Assembly (NCBI RefSeq): GCF_003589595.1
Contig: NW_020653200.1
Location: 10,205,455 to 10,269,454 of the forward strand
Reading direction: 5' to 3'
Length of the DNA stretch: 64,000 nt
Origin: Hyposmocoma kahamanoa
Taxonomy: Eukaryota > Arthropoda > Insecta > Lepidoptera > Cosmopterigidae
The notes beneath the pieces are model-generated. The model was not told where the DNA came from. It did not search any database and saw only the letters and a list, made by a program, of their open reading frames with translations. Numbering within the stretch: the stretch's first letter is position 1; each line of letters starts with the position of its first letter. Positions 41,401 to 53,400 of this stretch are shown here, piece by piece. Made by a program: the position numbers and the translations under genes.

Positions 41401-44400
41401 CAAGAAACGTAACGCAACTTTCTACGGGTGAACAAACTTTGAGATTACGCTTAAAAGATTTGTTTACGCATGAACAGTATGTAAAACAGTATTAGGTATT
41501 TATTATTAACGTCGTGATCATCTTACCAAATAAAAACTAACTATGTTATTAGCGAATATTCTGACATGAAATATAAAACAATAATAAAGGTCACAGTCAT
41601 ATTCGAACCATGAATGAAACATTATCCAAAACAATATATTGAACCAGAAAGTGAATGTAACGTGGTTGATATTAATGATGTTAATAATATGATTCCCCAG
41701 GGATCTACAAGAAGTGCAAAGTTACCCTGTTATTAGCGGGTAATACTATTTAACTGTTACCGTGCAATAACTTTTGAGTTTTTAAATTAGTTGTTAATGT
41801 TGCACCCTGTCCACACGTGGCAATCTGATCTGAAACTGGATCTAAAAATAACAAATACGCGTGTGTTTGCAGGCTATTTTAACACCGCGTGGCTATGTCC
41901 GACGCGGATGCAATACAGTAGTTGTCAGTGTTACCTTAGAAATGTTACACATATTGTTCAGCAATTCCAGATCAAGGTTATAGAAAAATAGAAACCATAT
42001 ACGTGGAGCGCAAAATTCAAAGCTGGAAAGATTTAAATTCTTGTTTAATAGTAGATCGAGCGGATGGCTCAGTGAAAAATGTAACATTCTCGAATAATGT
42101 GTAAGTGAATACAAGCGAAACGTTCAAAGCTAGCGTTGTGTACATATTCATTGATGACTACATCAGCCTCGTAAATATTTGCAATGGAATCTGCATTCCT
42201 AACAGAATAAATGTAAAAATTGTATTATGTAAGTTTAGTTGGTAATGAGCCGACAAGGTTGAGAATGTCACAAGTTTCCAAGAAAGACTGTCACGTATCG
42301 AAGATCGAAGCTCGCAAAACGAGTGACGAAATCTCACATTTTGAATTTGTATTTAGTATTGAAAGCCCTACTTGCCTCTCTATGTTTTACTGTATAATCG
42401 ACGTTGAAAATAAACTAAAAAAGCAATTTTCTTAACTGATAATCGCAAAACCATACGGGAACGAGTTTCAAGTCTAACAATTAGACTAGTACCGACTTTG
42501 AAAAGAAACACTTATTTAAATGGCTTGCACAAATAACACGTTTAACGAAGATTATATCTATAGATATATTATAAATTTATTTTATAATTATATCTATAGA
42601 AATTTTGTCACGCTTAATACTTCCGAAACTGAACGTGATTAGCCAAATATATTCGGTTTCGGAGACAAAATAGCCGATTTCGACATGAAAGTGTTTTACT
42701 ACTTTCGCAATCGTTAACTCATGTACGAGTATGTAACTTAAACATGCTTATGCAATAATACTTTGAGACCTACAAACACATCGATTAAAAAACGACCTGG
42801 CTACGTCAATCCGGTTTGTTTATAATGTATGCACATATTGAACAATTAACTACAATTACTTGCAACAATATGATAATTTTCTATATAGCCAAAATTGTAT
42901 CAAAAAGCAATTCTTCAACAACAAAACTTTTAAATATCTTATATGCCTAAGAAGGAGAAAATTTCATAAAATGACAATAATTTTCGCAGATGGTACCACT
43001 CCTGTCAGTCATGGAATGGTAAGACTGGTGAATGGCAGATATGGGTTAACGCTGAGCGCGTCGGAAGAGGTTTCCACAATAGGGTCAGTGCATAAAATAA
43101 TAAATGTATATATAAAAAGTTTATATTCCTGCAGATCGATTACTGAATACGCATCATTTACATTATTCACCTCATTTAGTATTCTTATTCTTGTTTAATT
43201 TTACAGCTCGTTGGACATATTATTAAAGGTGGTGGTATTTCCGTGAGCGGTCAAGAACAATCTATGCTGTACAAAAAAGATCCTCTGGACCCAATTAGTA
43301 AGTGTACATAAAATCGCGTGTGTACAAAAAATGCAATGTTCTTAAACTTTGTCAGTAAAGAAAGTGGATAATTTAATGTTCTTTTTGTTCCAGAACAACC
43401 TGGTCTGGTTGGTGAAATAACAATGTTGCAACTGTACCATGTTGCACTGACTGCCGGAAAAGCTCATAAAGATCACAAACATCACCACGCTCATCACTTT
43501 AAGCATGACGGTACTCCTATTGAGAGTGCCACTGAAGCTGTTACCGAACCACCACCACCTGAATCCACACCATTAGGCAATGGAAATTTTCTCATTGGCG
43601 GTCAATTAATGCGAGCACCTGTGCTCAATTTGGCTGGCCCCCAACAACAGATGATTCCCGTACAACTTCCAAACGGTCTCCAGCTACAACAAGAGTACGT
43701 CAATGGTCAGTTGGGTAGCAGAGTCGTTTCTGAGCAGCTCCTGAACAGTGTACAGCAATCCCCAAGTGAACAAATCCCGCCAATTTCCTTAGTCTCACTC
43801 TCCGGTTCCATATCTCCGTCAACTTCGCCAATTGGGTCTTTTTCGTCAAGGCCTTCTAAGAATAGAGTTGTTTTATCTAGCTCCTTATTAAATCCGGCAA
43901 ATGTGCAGTATATTGATGATACAGCTGGACACAATTTATTCAAGAGAAATTCTCAGAAGCGGGATAAGAGAGATAATCCTGAGAAGGAGTTAAAGCAAGA
44001 GTCTACTTCAGGTATACTTAATGATTTATGTATGAATAAAGTGTACCTACATTTGTGAATATTTTTGACAGTAAGTAATTATTTCAGGCAAAAAGGATAA
44101 ACGAGGTCTCGTGATGCTAACAGATGGATCCGTCGTAGATGAATCCTTGCTAAGCCCAGACCTGACTGATGACGAAGACGATACTATGTACCAACAGTCT
44201 CTGTTGAGTGGTTTGGCGGGAGTCGTTGGAAATGTTCCGGTTCAAAACTTACAAAAACAAGCGGTTAGATTTTTCAAATACTTAATTATACATATGTACG
44301 AATAATATAGGTGGTTGTTTGGATTTTGTAAGTGTATATGTTCATATGTTTATATAATTTATATATATATGAGGAATTTTTCAGGGCGATGAACGCGAAC

Positions 44401-47400
44401 CAGCAGAAGCTGAAGTCAAAGCAGTCATGCAAGTATGTAGTGGCTGCGCTCCTGAACCCTTTAAGAAGGCTCTTGTCCTTTCATGGAGATCAACACCCAA
44501 AAAACTTTACAGTGGTGCACACTATTATAAAGGTTTACCAATTTGTAGAGCGTTCTAATAGCACGCTTTAATAAATTAACGAAGCATTCTAAATGTGTCT
44601 AACAAGGTCAATTAGCCTATTCGTATTATAATTTTACATATAATATAATAAGGACGGCGAGGAAGGCGACGCTGTGATTTAAGAAACCACATATTTAGAA
44701 GATAAATTGTTATCATGAACAATTTTAATAGTACTAGTACCTAGGAATAGTATGTAAGAAATATCATTTCTGCCTTTTCGCCATCTATCGCATACTGCGC
44801 TAAAATAACTTTCATGAATTGAATATACTTCTTTATTGTTTATTTTGTTAACTGAATTTAGGGTCTGCTAGATTTTAAATTAAGGGTTAGCACTCACTTG
44901 TCACGTGCGGTTCAACCCTTAGGTCGTATCAATATGGATTCACCACTGTCTATTATCGATTGTAAAAAGTCATTTGCTTTCATCTTTGTCATACTTGTCA
45001 TTTATTTTGTGAGTTATTTATTTTTAATCTTAAGTGTCTCTTCAAAGTGGTTATGGCCATTTTATTTAATGTACATTTTAAGGTAATTTTACCGATTTTG
45101 TTACCATTAAAAAAATATAATTTAGAATAATTGTTACTTTTTATTAATGTTACATGCAACCTGAATTACGTTACTTTACTACCGTACTTTACATAGTTCT
45201 TATGAGTTACGACATGACCACATCCTTTATCCGATAGTATAATAATTACCGGAGTATATAAAGTCGCCAGCGAGTGAGTTTTTTTATATGGAAAATTTTA
45301 GTTTTCTTGATCGCTAGTGGCGCTGTACAATTTGCACGTGCAATAATGTCCACTACAAATGTAATTAGTAGAGCATAAATATGTTCCCAAACTTTCTGGC
45401 TCACTGACCACTTAGGCAGGACAAAAAAAATTCAAATCCCATCTCCACAAACAATAATTGAAAACCACTCAATGTTGAAAACACATATTTTTTATATTAA
45501 CTGAACACAAAAAAGCGCAAGTTTCCTTTATTTTTATTATATATAATATATTTTATATAATAAAAATAAAGGATTTATAATAGAAAATTTTTATTATATA
45601 TAATTATGTTTTATTTATATATAATGTAGTGTAGTTTATATAGCTGATTCATGTTTTTTTCAAATGCTGTAGCACCCTCCTAGGACTCTTCAACGTCCAC
45701 AGTAGGGACCACTTTGGAAAATTACGCAGTAGAACTCCAAGTGATAGAGTTCGTTCTGGGAAATACTGCCACCTTATCTATTTCTGCCACCAAGCAGTAA
45801 TGTGAGCATTATTGCGTTACGATTTTGAAGGGTAAGGGTGCTGGTAAAAATAAAGGTACTTGGGACTTGTCAACTTATATCTCAGAATACGGGCGTAGTG
45901 GCAGGCCGCTCAGGTCTTTGCGATTTAAAGCTCTGAGTGGCACTGCAACTGCTATGGACAGGCGTGTCGCTTACCACCATGCGAACGACTTATTCGTCCC
46001 ATCACTTGGTATTATAAACAAATGTGGCCAAAAATAATGAAGTTACTATATATTCACGTAAACGTGGACATTGCAGGGCATCCTGGTGCGTCACTTTGAT
46101 TTTAATGACAGTCAGATTTTTAGAACAATAAAAACTAGTAACTATGTTTAAATAGACTATCTTGTGCCGCTTCATTTATCTCTGCTTCTTGGCGCTTTTT
46201 TCTGTTCCTATTATGTCATTATGTCGATGTACCTTTTACAATGCTCACATTAACCATTAGCAGATACAAAGTAATATTATAAATGCAAAAATAATTCTGT
46301 AATAGACAGAGTTATTTTTGCATTTATAATATTTTCACACCTAAACCGCTGAACCAAATTATATGAACTTTGGTATAAAGAGAGATGGGGCTTACGAAAA
46401 GGACATAGGTCACTTTTTGTCACGAAAATAAATCTTAAAGAGAGTGAAATAGAGAATGAAAGTTTGTATGAAGAACCAATCATTTCTCAAATAAGTAGTA
46501 CAGTAGTTGTTATTCTACGCAGACGTAGCGTAGCATCGCGGACACCAGCTAGTACGCTGTAAAGTTATTATAAACATGTGCAGTGTTTTCTAAGTAAACA
46601 TTTACGATACTATAAATAACAGCATTCATGAAAATTTTATAAACAAATTGATTACAAAAATCGGGCCTATTGTCTATTGAATGCTTCAAGTATTCTCTTA
46701 TAGTTTGTAGTTAATATTTTCTTCGAAAATGTGTCGTAGAATATAATTTTTTAATGCTAAAAGCGGTTACACACTACGCCTTTTAGCAGCGACGCAAACG
46801 CGATGCAGTATCTAATCGTCTTCTACCTTTACATTGTGCAAATGTGGTACTGCATCGCGTGATTGTATCGCTAGACTTGTGATTTATAAGCGATGCATCA
46901 TGCAAAGTCGCCGTGTGTAATCACTATAAATCGCAGTTACTTATTTTACTTTTATTTTACTTGCGACGTCTGTGGTCGAGTGGTTTGCTCACGGGTTTTC
47001 ATGGTGTCACCCTCCTCCTCCACCTCTGAGGTCCCGGGTTGGATCCCCGGCCAGATCAATGAAGAAAAGCTAACTTTTCTATATTGTCTTGGGTCTGCGT
47101 GTTTGTGGTATTCTCCTTGATTTCCATAACACAAATGTTTTAGTTACTTATTTTGGGATCGGAGCAAATTATATGATGTCCAATATTTATTTATTATTTT
47201 TACCAAAATGATTTTTATTATTATTTTGTATTAAAATTAAATGCGTATAATGGGCCTACAGTTTTGTTTGAATGTTTATAACGTGTCTGGTTTCATTAAA
47301 TATATTATCATTCTCGAGGAACTTCCACTTACCTGCAACACAGTCTACACCAACCGGCGTAACTGCAGCACTTACCTTCGACTTATGGACGTGCTGGTGG

Positions 47401-50400
47401 TGATAATCAGATTCTATTTCAGGCTCGCTAAAATAGTTCTGATCCTGAAAAGAAAGAGTAAAGTGAGTACTAATTCATTTGTTGTTTCCAAATATTTACA
47501 CTTGGTTTGGTTGGTATGGTTATTTACTAAATAATTTATTGCTGGTAACAAGTTTATTGCCCTAACAGACGGATTAAAAGTCGCACTAATGTTAGAAAAT
47601 TGTAATTAGTGTTGATTATTTGGTATTCTATCCGTTGTTAAGTTAATCTCGTAGCAATTAAAGTAACTGAAGTCAAATCTTTCACGAAATATTTATTTGT
47701 AATGAATACCGTGATGTTTGTATTACTCTCATAACAATGTATCTTTGCGAAAATATTCCGTAGCCTTTGTTAGGTTAGGTTAGACACTGGTTCTAACCCT
47801 GTAAGACTGAAGGAATATGTCTTTGTGTTTGTTTGATATTTGTATCATTAGTAATCAAATTTTCATAAAAGGTTTTTTATAGAAAAGTTAAAAGTAAATG
47901 TTATTAATAAATATGTGATAGATAAATATTGCACACACTCATAGCTTCGCTTTAGGAATACCTTGCATCTCGGGTGCCATGGATACACACACATAATCAA
48001 CCACAAATTACACCTAAACTCACAAGAGAAATAAATACAAGCCATACAAATGTTCCTCTTGGCCCTGGAATCGAACCCAGGACCTCTGCGTGACAGACCA
48101 GCGCGAGGGCAGTTAAAGTAAATAATGGTTAATTACCGCTATTTATTTTAATACGAAAACTATATTAATTTGTAAACATGTAATCAAAACATAGAAGCAC
48201 AAACAGAAGCGCCGAGCAACAGGAGGCTTGTTTCCGTTAGAGGGTGGTTGAAACGCCGTGTATTTATCCTATACACCTATTACTATAGAAAGTTCAGTAT
48301 TGAGTACAATATAATTAGATCAAAATACTTAATTTTTTTTCGTACGTTCAATAGCCTTTTATGGCTATTTCTTAAAACGCCTCAATCACGTAATTGATTT
48401 AAGAAATTTTTCTTTTGACCATAAAATAAAATATTTGCACTGCTATCATATGAGCAACGTGACTTTAGCATTGAGCCAGCAAAAGGATGAGATAAACTTT
48501 ATTACACAATTCCATATTCCAATCGACTTGCTAACGATTACGTTACGTAATCATTTGTACCGGCACGCTAGAGTTATACAATAGTGAGGTCAAATCTCAA
48601 TTCATTATCGAAAAAAATATAATCAAATGCGAAAGCATTTTCAAGTTTTTAGATTTATGATTAGTATGGCAAGGGGTAGCTCATTAAAAGTTTTAATAAA
48701 ACGACATCTCGAAACTATTTTGTTTTAGATTGAGGTTTGACGCGAGTTTGGGGTACGTAGCAGTTGTGCTGGACAGCGGTCCTATAAGCTTAGAGGATGG
48801 AGAACAAAGGAAAGGAGCTGCCACGGAATAAACGTGCTACCTGAACCAAAATTGTTCCACACATATGGCGGATTTAGTGTTGTACCATAATCATAGATAA
48901 GTCAATACCGATATGCAAATCTATGGCTTGAATGTTGAAACTGTTTTTTATGTTTGCAAATTTGTATTGTTTACTGTAATCAAAGTATGATTAATACTAG
49001 GCTATTATTACTAGGCAAGTAATGAGCCATTTTAAACATAATTAAATACAAAGTTATTTACCAATAAATGTAACGATGGAATTGCATTATTTAGTAAACT
49101 TTAAAAATAATAATAATGAAATAATAAAAACCTCGTAGGGAACTGTTTTAATAACAGAATATCGATAATATGTCTGCTTACAAAAACAACACTATCTTAA
49201 AATAACCATTATCGAAAATCATCAAAATATACTAACAAACCAAAGTAAAATTCGGCAAGACTTATGAATAAACTAGTTAAATGAGTCTAATTACATGAGA
49301 TATTTGGGCTATTGTATGATTTATAGACAGAAAAATAACACATGCCGGTGGAACGTAACATTCGGTTGATTTCCGCTTTTTCTACTGCCGCACCCCTTAA
49401 TGCTGCAGCGACGCATTTTTATCAATACTTAATTGTTCTCACTGTCAATATTTTTGTCCATTTCATTACAATTCATGCGAATTGTTCACTAAAATATTTG
49501 GCCAAAATATTGGTTTTGACATTTGATGTACTTCCCTTTCACAACCGGAAACGGGTATCAAAGAGTACTCCAAAAATAAGGACAGTTGGCATTTAAGATG
49601 ACGTTAGGCATTTTCGATTCCCGTGTTTGACGTAAATCAATGTAGTGCCATTCCTTTTGGCTTACGACGGCACGCAGTACTTAAACAAAGACAATAAAAT
49701 GTTTTTGTTTTCAATGTCTAAAAGCATCATATACATATAACTTCTGATTTATATATGTCAATATAACATCCCTTGGTTTCCATAGTAGCCTATAAGTGAC
49801 GATCGTATCAGATTTCATTTTTAAAAAGTCGAATTTCGAAAAACAAATGCCGAGTTGTGCCGTAAAATTATACATTCATAAATTTTACTGCATGTCGCTA
49901 TTGACAACAATGCACATCAGTTAGCTTCTACAACGTAGTTATGAATTAAAACGAAACTTCATGAGCGGACAAACGTCAAAACGGCCATCATAGCGAGCTG
50001 GTACTATAATAGTAATTCAAATTACCTAAATTCGGCGCAGTTCTACTGTGTTAATGATACAAACTTATATATGAATACGTTCAAAATATTTTGGAATGTG
50101 GCGTTGAAACTGGCTCACAGACTACACGTCGCTCAGCGAGCGATGGAAAGGTCTATGCTGGGTATCTCGTTAAGGGAGAGAGTCCGGAACGAAGTTACCC
50201 GGCATAAGACTGAAGTAGTGGACATCGTCCAGAAATGTAGCAAGCTGAAGTGGCAGTGGGCTGGCCACATCTGTCACAGAACGGATGAGCGATGGAGTAG
50301 ACGGGTTCTCGAGTGGAGACCACGTCTCGGCAAACGTAACGTAGGACGTTCCCCTGCAACGACGATCGACCGACCGATGATCTGAAGAAGGTCGCGGGTA

Positions 50401-53400
50401 GTAAGGCACTATGGCGTACACTTGGGGAGGCTTGTCCAACAGTGGACTGCAATAGGTTGATTAATTGATTGATTGAGAATATTATCATTTCGTATTGATA
50501 TTTCCTTAAATATACGTCTATATATCCAGCAAAGTGGATTTTAACAAATGTCACGTGTCCACCATGAACGAATCAATAATAATATAAGCAAGAATGTATA
50601 ATACTGCAATGCACTATCGAAAACAAACAATGTTGTACTGAGGAATCAAATTCCAAGTATTGATTTGATTAAGACAGAAACTCAAAGCAGCTGTTGTAGT
50701 TTAGGAATAGCATTTCAAAATAATTGAACTTCGATGCTGCTGATACACACAGTTGTGTAAGTGACTGATTATGGGTTTCTATTCATCAGAAAACAATGCA
50801 CGGCATTGAGGCAGGAGCGCAGTGTAGATATGTGTAGCGTTGACATTGCGATGCTAGGCCACAAATTCGGAACGATGTGGTGCGTCCAGTCGGGCGTTCA
50901 AGTTTTTCGTGTACATTGCGAGCAAACGTGTGCCTTGTGTTGGATACATCCAACACAATATACACGCAAACGTTGAACGCCCTGCTTAACGCACCACTGT
51001 TGCGAATTTGTGGCCTTATACTGCACAAACTTTAGAAGTACATGCCAAATGGTGCATTGTAACGGAGAGCGACGACGGAACGCGTGCCTATCTGACAAGG
51101 GGTCAACAGACGAGGCGGGGAGGGGTGCTAGCGTTAGGGCTAGGGTTAGTATTTATTCGACACGAATTTTGTCGCGCTCAAAACGCGTGGCTGCCGCGCG
51201 GTCGCCGAGCAGAGTACGTGTTGACGCCGCGCAGCGACCGCGTGCGTCAAACTGTCATGGCAAAATACGCTCTATCTATAGCTAAATTTTACGTTATAAC
51301 TTAAATGAGCATCACAGACACGCGGGCGAGTCTGGCTTGAATGTGATCTACCGCGCGGTTTTATTATTCAGAGGAATTTAAATGGTGTTGCCTAGTAAAT
51401 AGAATTCAGATTCGCCATTAATGGACACGAATGCGTGGTAACTGGGCGGCCGCCGCGCGGCACTCGGTGCGTTGAAATCATAGTGTTGCGACCATAGCGT
51501 ACTGCGGTGGCGACGATGCAACGTATCGGCAACGTCAGTGTGGCGTCGCTCTGCCATGAACTGTACCAAGCCCAAATTTATTACTACACTATTCGGAAAC
51601 CAGGAATATTCGAGAATGCTCCTGCCGCGTCAAAAAGTTATTCTATTAATGACTGATGTATTTACTTTGACCTGCCAAGTTTATAAGAATTAAATATAAA
51701 ACTATTTTAGTCAATATGGCACTGGTGGCACTTCATATGGTTGGTACGGTGGTACAATATGTAGTTGGTATGGTGGTACAATATGTAGTTTTAACGTCGA
51801 TTGGAGTTTACATGTCGGTAATTACGGAGAGAGTTCATTTTTAATAAGGCGTAGGTTGTGAAACTTGATACGAACCTATATATATATATATATATCGTCT
51901 GTTTAAAGGTAAAACCACAAGAAAATCACTTATAATATATACAATCTTTCTGCAGGTGAAACTCAATATAAAAAAAAGTTTAAACTCAATAAGTGGTTTT
52001 ATCTGCAGAAAGATGGTGATTTTCTTACAACAGGTACATAATTTGGAGATTTGTTGTGGATTTGTGGAATGTCACTAATGTGGTTTTACCTTTAAGCAGA
52101 CGATATGTTAGTTTTTCCCTTTGCAACGCTTACTTTTGTGTGATGCGTGGAAGAAATTGCTACTTAGCAATAAGGCCGCTCGTTGTACATTAGGTTATTC
52201 TGTGATACTTACCTACATTACTGTTCTGTGTTATCATTGTAATTTTTTAATGGGCAGAACATTTTATTCATTCATAATTTCGAAGTTACTGTCACGCGAC
52301 ATAATATTGTAAGTCAAGAACAGCTTCGGTATTAGTTCTATTTAGAAATGTCGTAACAAAGTGATTAGCAACTAAATAGGAGTGCATTTATTTAGGAAGT
52401 CAGTAATCTCATTACTGCTATGTAATTTGAATTAAGTAATTTTTAATTGTATATTTTATTTCGTCTGTTTAAAGGTAAAACTACATAAGTGAAATTTTCC
52501 ACTTTATATAGTTATGGTAAGAAAATCAGTCTTTCTGCAAGTGAAACTCAATAACAAAAAAGTTATGAACTCAATGAGAGTTTTATCTGCAGAAAGACGG
52601 TGATTTTCTTACAACAGGAATAAGAATAATTATTATTATTAACGACTATGTAGGTAACACTGCACAAGGTGCGTACTACTGATATTACATATTACAACTG
52701 CCTCTGTGGCCGAACGGTTAACAAGCACAGATCCCGGGTCCGATTCCCGGGAGAAATATTTGTATTGCCTGCATTTACTTTTCTCGTGAGTTTGGGTGAA
52801 ATTTGTGGTTGTCTATGCGTATGTCGTGGGGCTATGAGTGCGTGCGTTATTATTATTATTATTATATTACTTACCGCGTCCCAACTATTCGGCCCACTGC
52901 AAGAGGCAGCTCCTGATGGCATGACAAGAGAGCCAACACCCACAGCTCCTGGAAACACGCCGCCGCCCATATCGGTAGCTTCGAAGAGACGAAGAACGGA
53001 GCGGTCCCGAATGTCGCGTAGATGAGCCCTAGTAAGAAAAGCAAAAGTATTTCAACATCACCGACAATAACAAAATCATAAATGTTATCTTGTGATGCCC
53101 GTATGGACTTTACTATTGATGTTGTCAATATGAAAAAACCGACCTCAAAAGTCATTCATCCCCTAGTTTGCCACCATTAGAGGTGGAATATTTTCTTCAA
53201 ATTTAAATGGGACCAATTCCGAGGTACCTAGGAAAGATCCAATAAAATATAATCTTTAAAATCGGTTCACAAAGGAGTTTACGAGTTTACGCGTAACATA
53301 CTTACAAAAAAACCATTTGATTAGAGAACCTCCTCCATTTTTTGAAGTCGATTAAAAATAGGCTCTTTATAATTCCACAACGCAGTGACGTCACGGGTAT

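Noticed and set aside
42860..43198. 112-codon frame overlapping gene B exon 4
   Set aside because: The WYHSCQSW frame is the real one; this is out of frame and begins in the intron.
43474..43524. CRISPR-like or tandem repeat in the His codons
   Set aside because: It is a coding His-rich stretch within gene B, not a repeat array.
47770..47783. Interstitial telomere repeat
   Set aside because: Only about three TTAGG units; too short to claim more than chance.
50170..50554. Minus-strand frames of 89 and 119 codons
   Set aside because: Shadows of the RTE-like sequence on the plus strand.
50898..51304. Several overlapping frames of 65-98 codons in the CpG-rich patch
   Set aside because: Open frames on both strands in GC-rich, inverted-duplicated DNA with no protein likeness.
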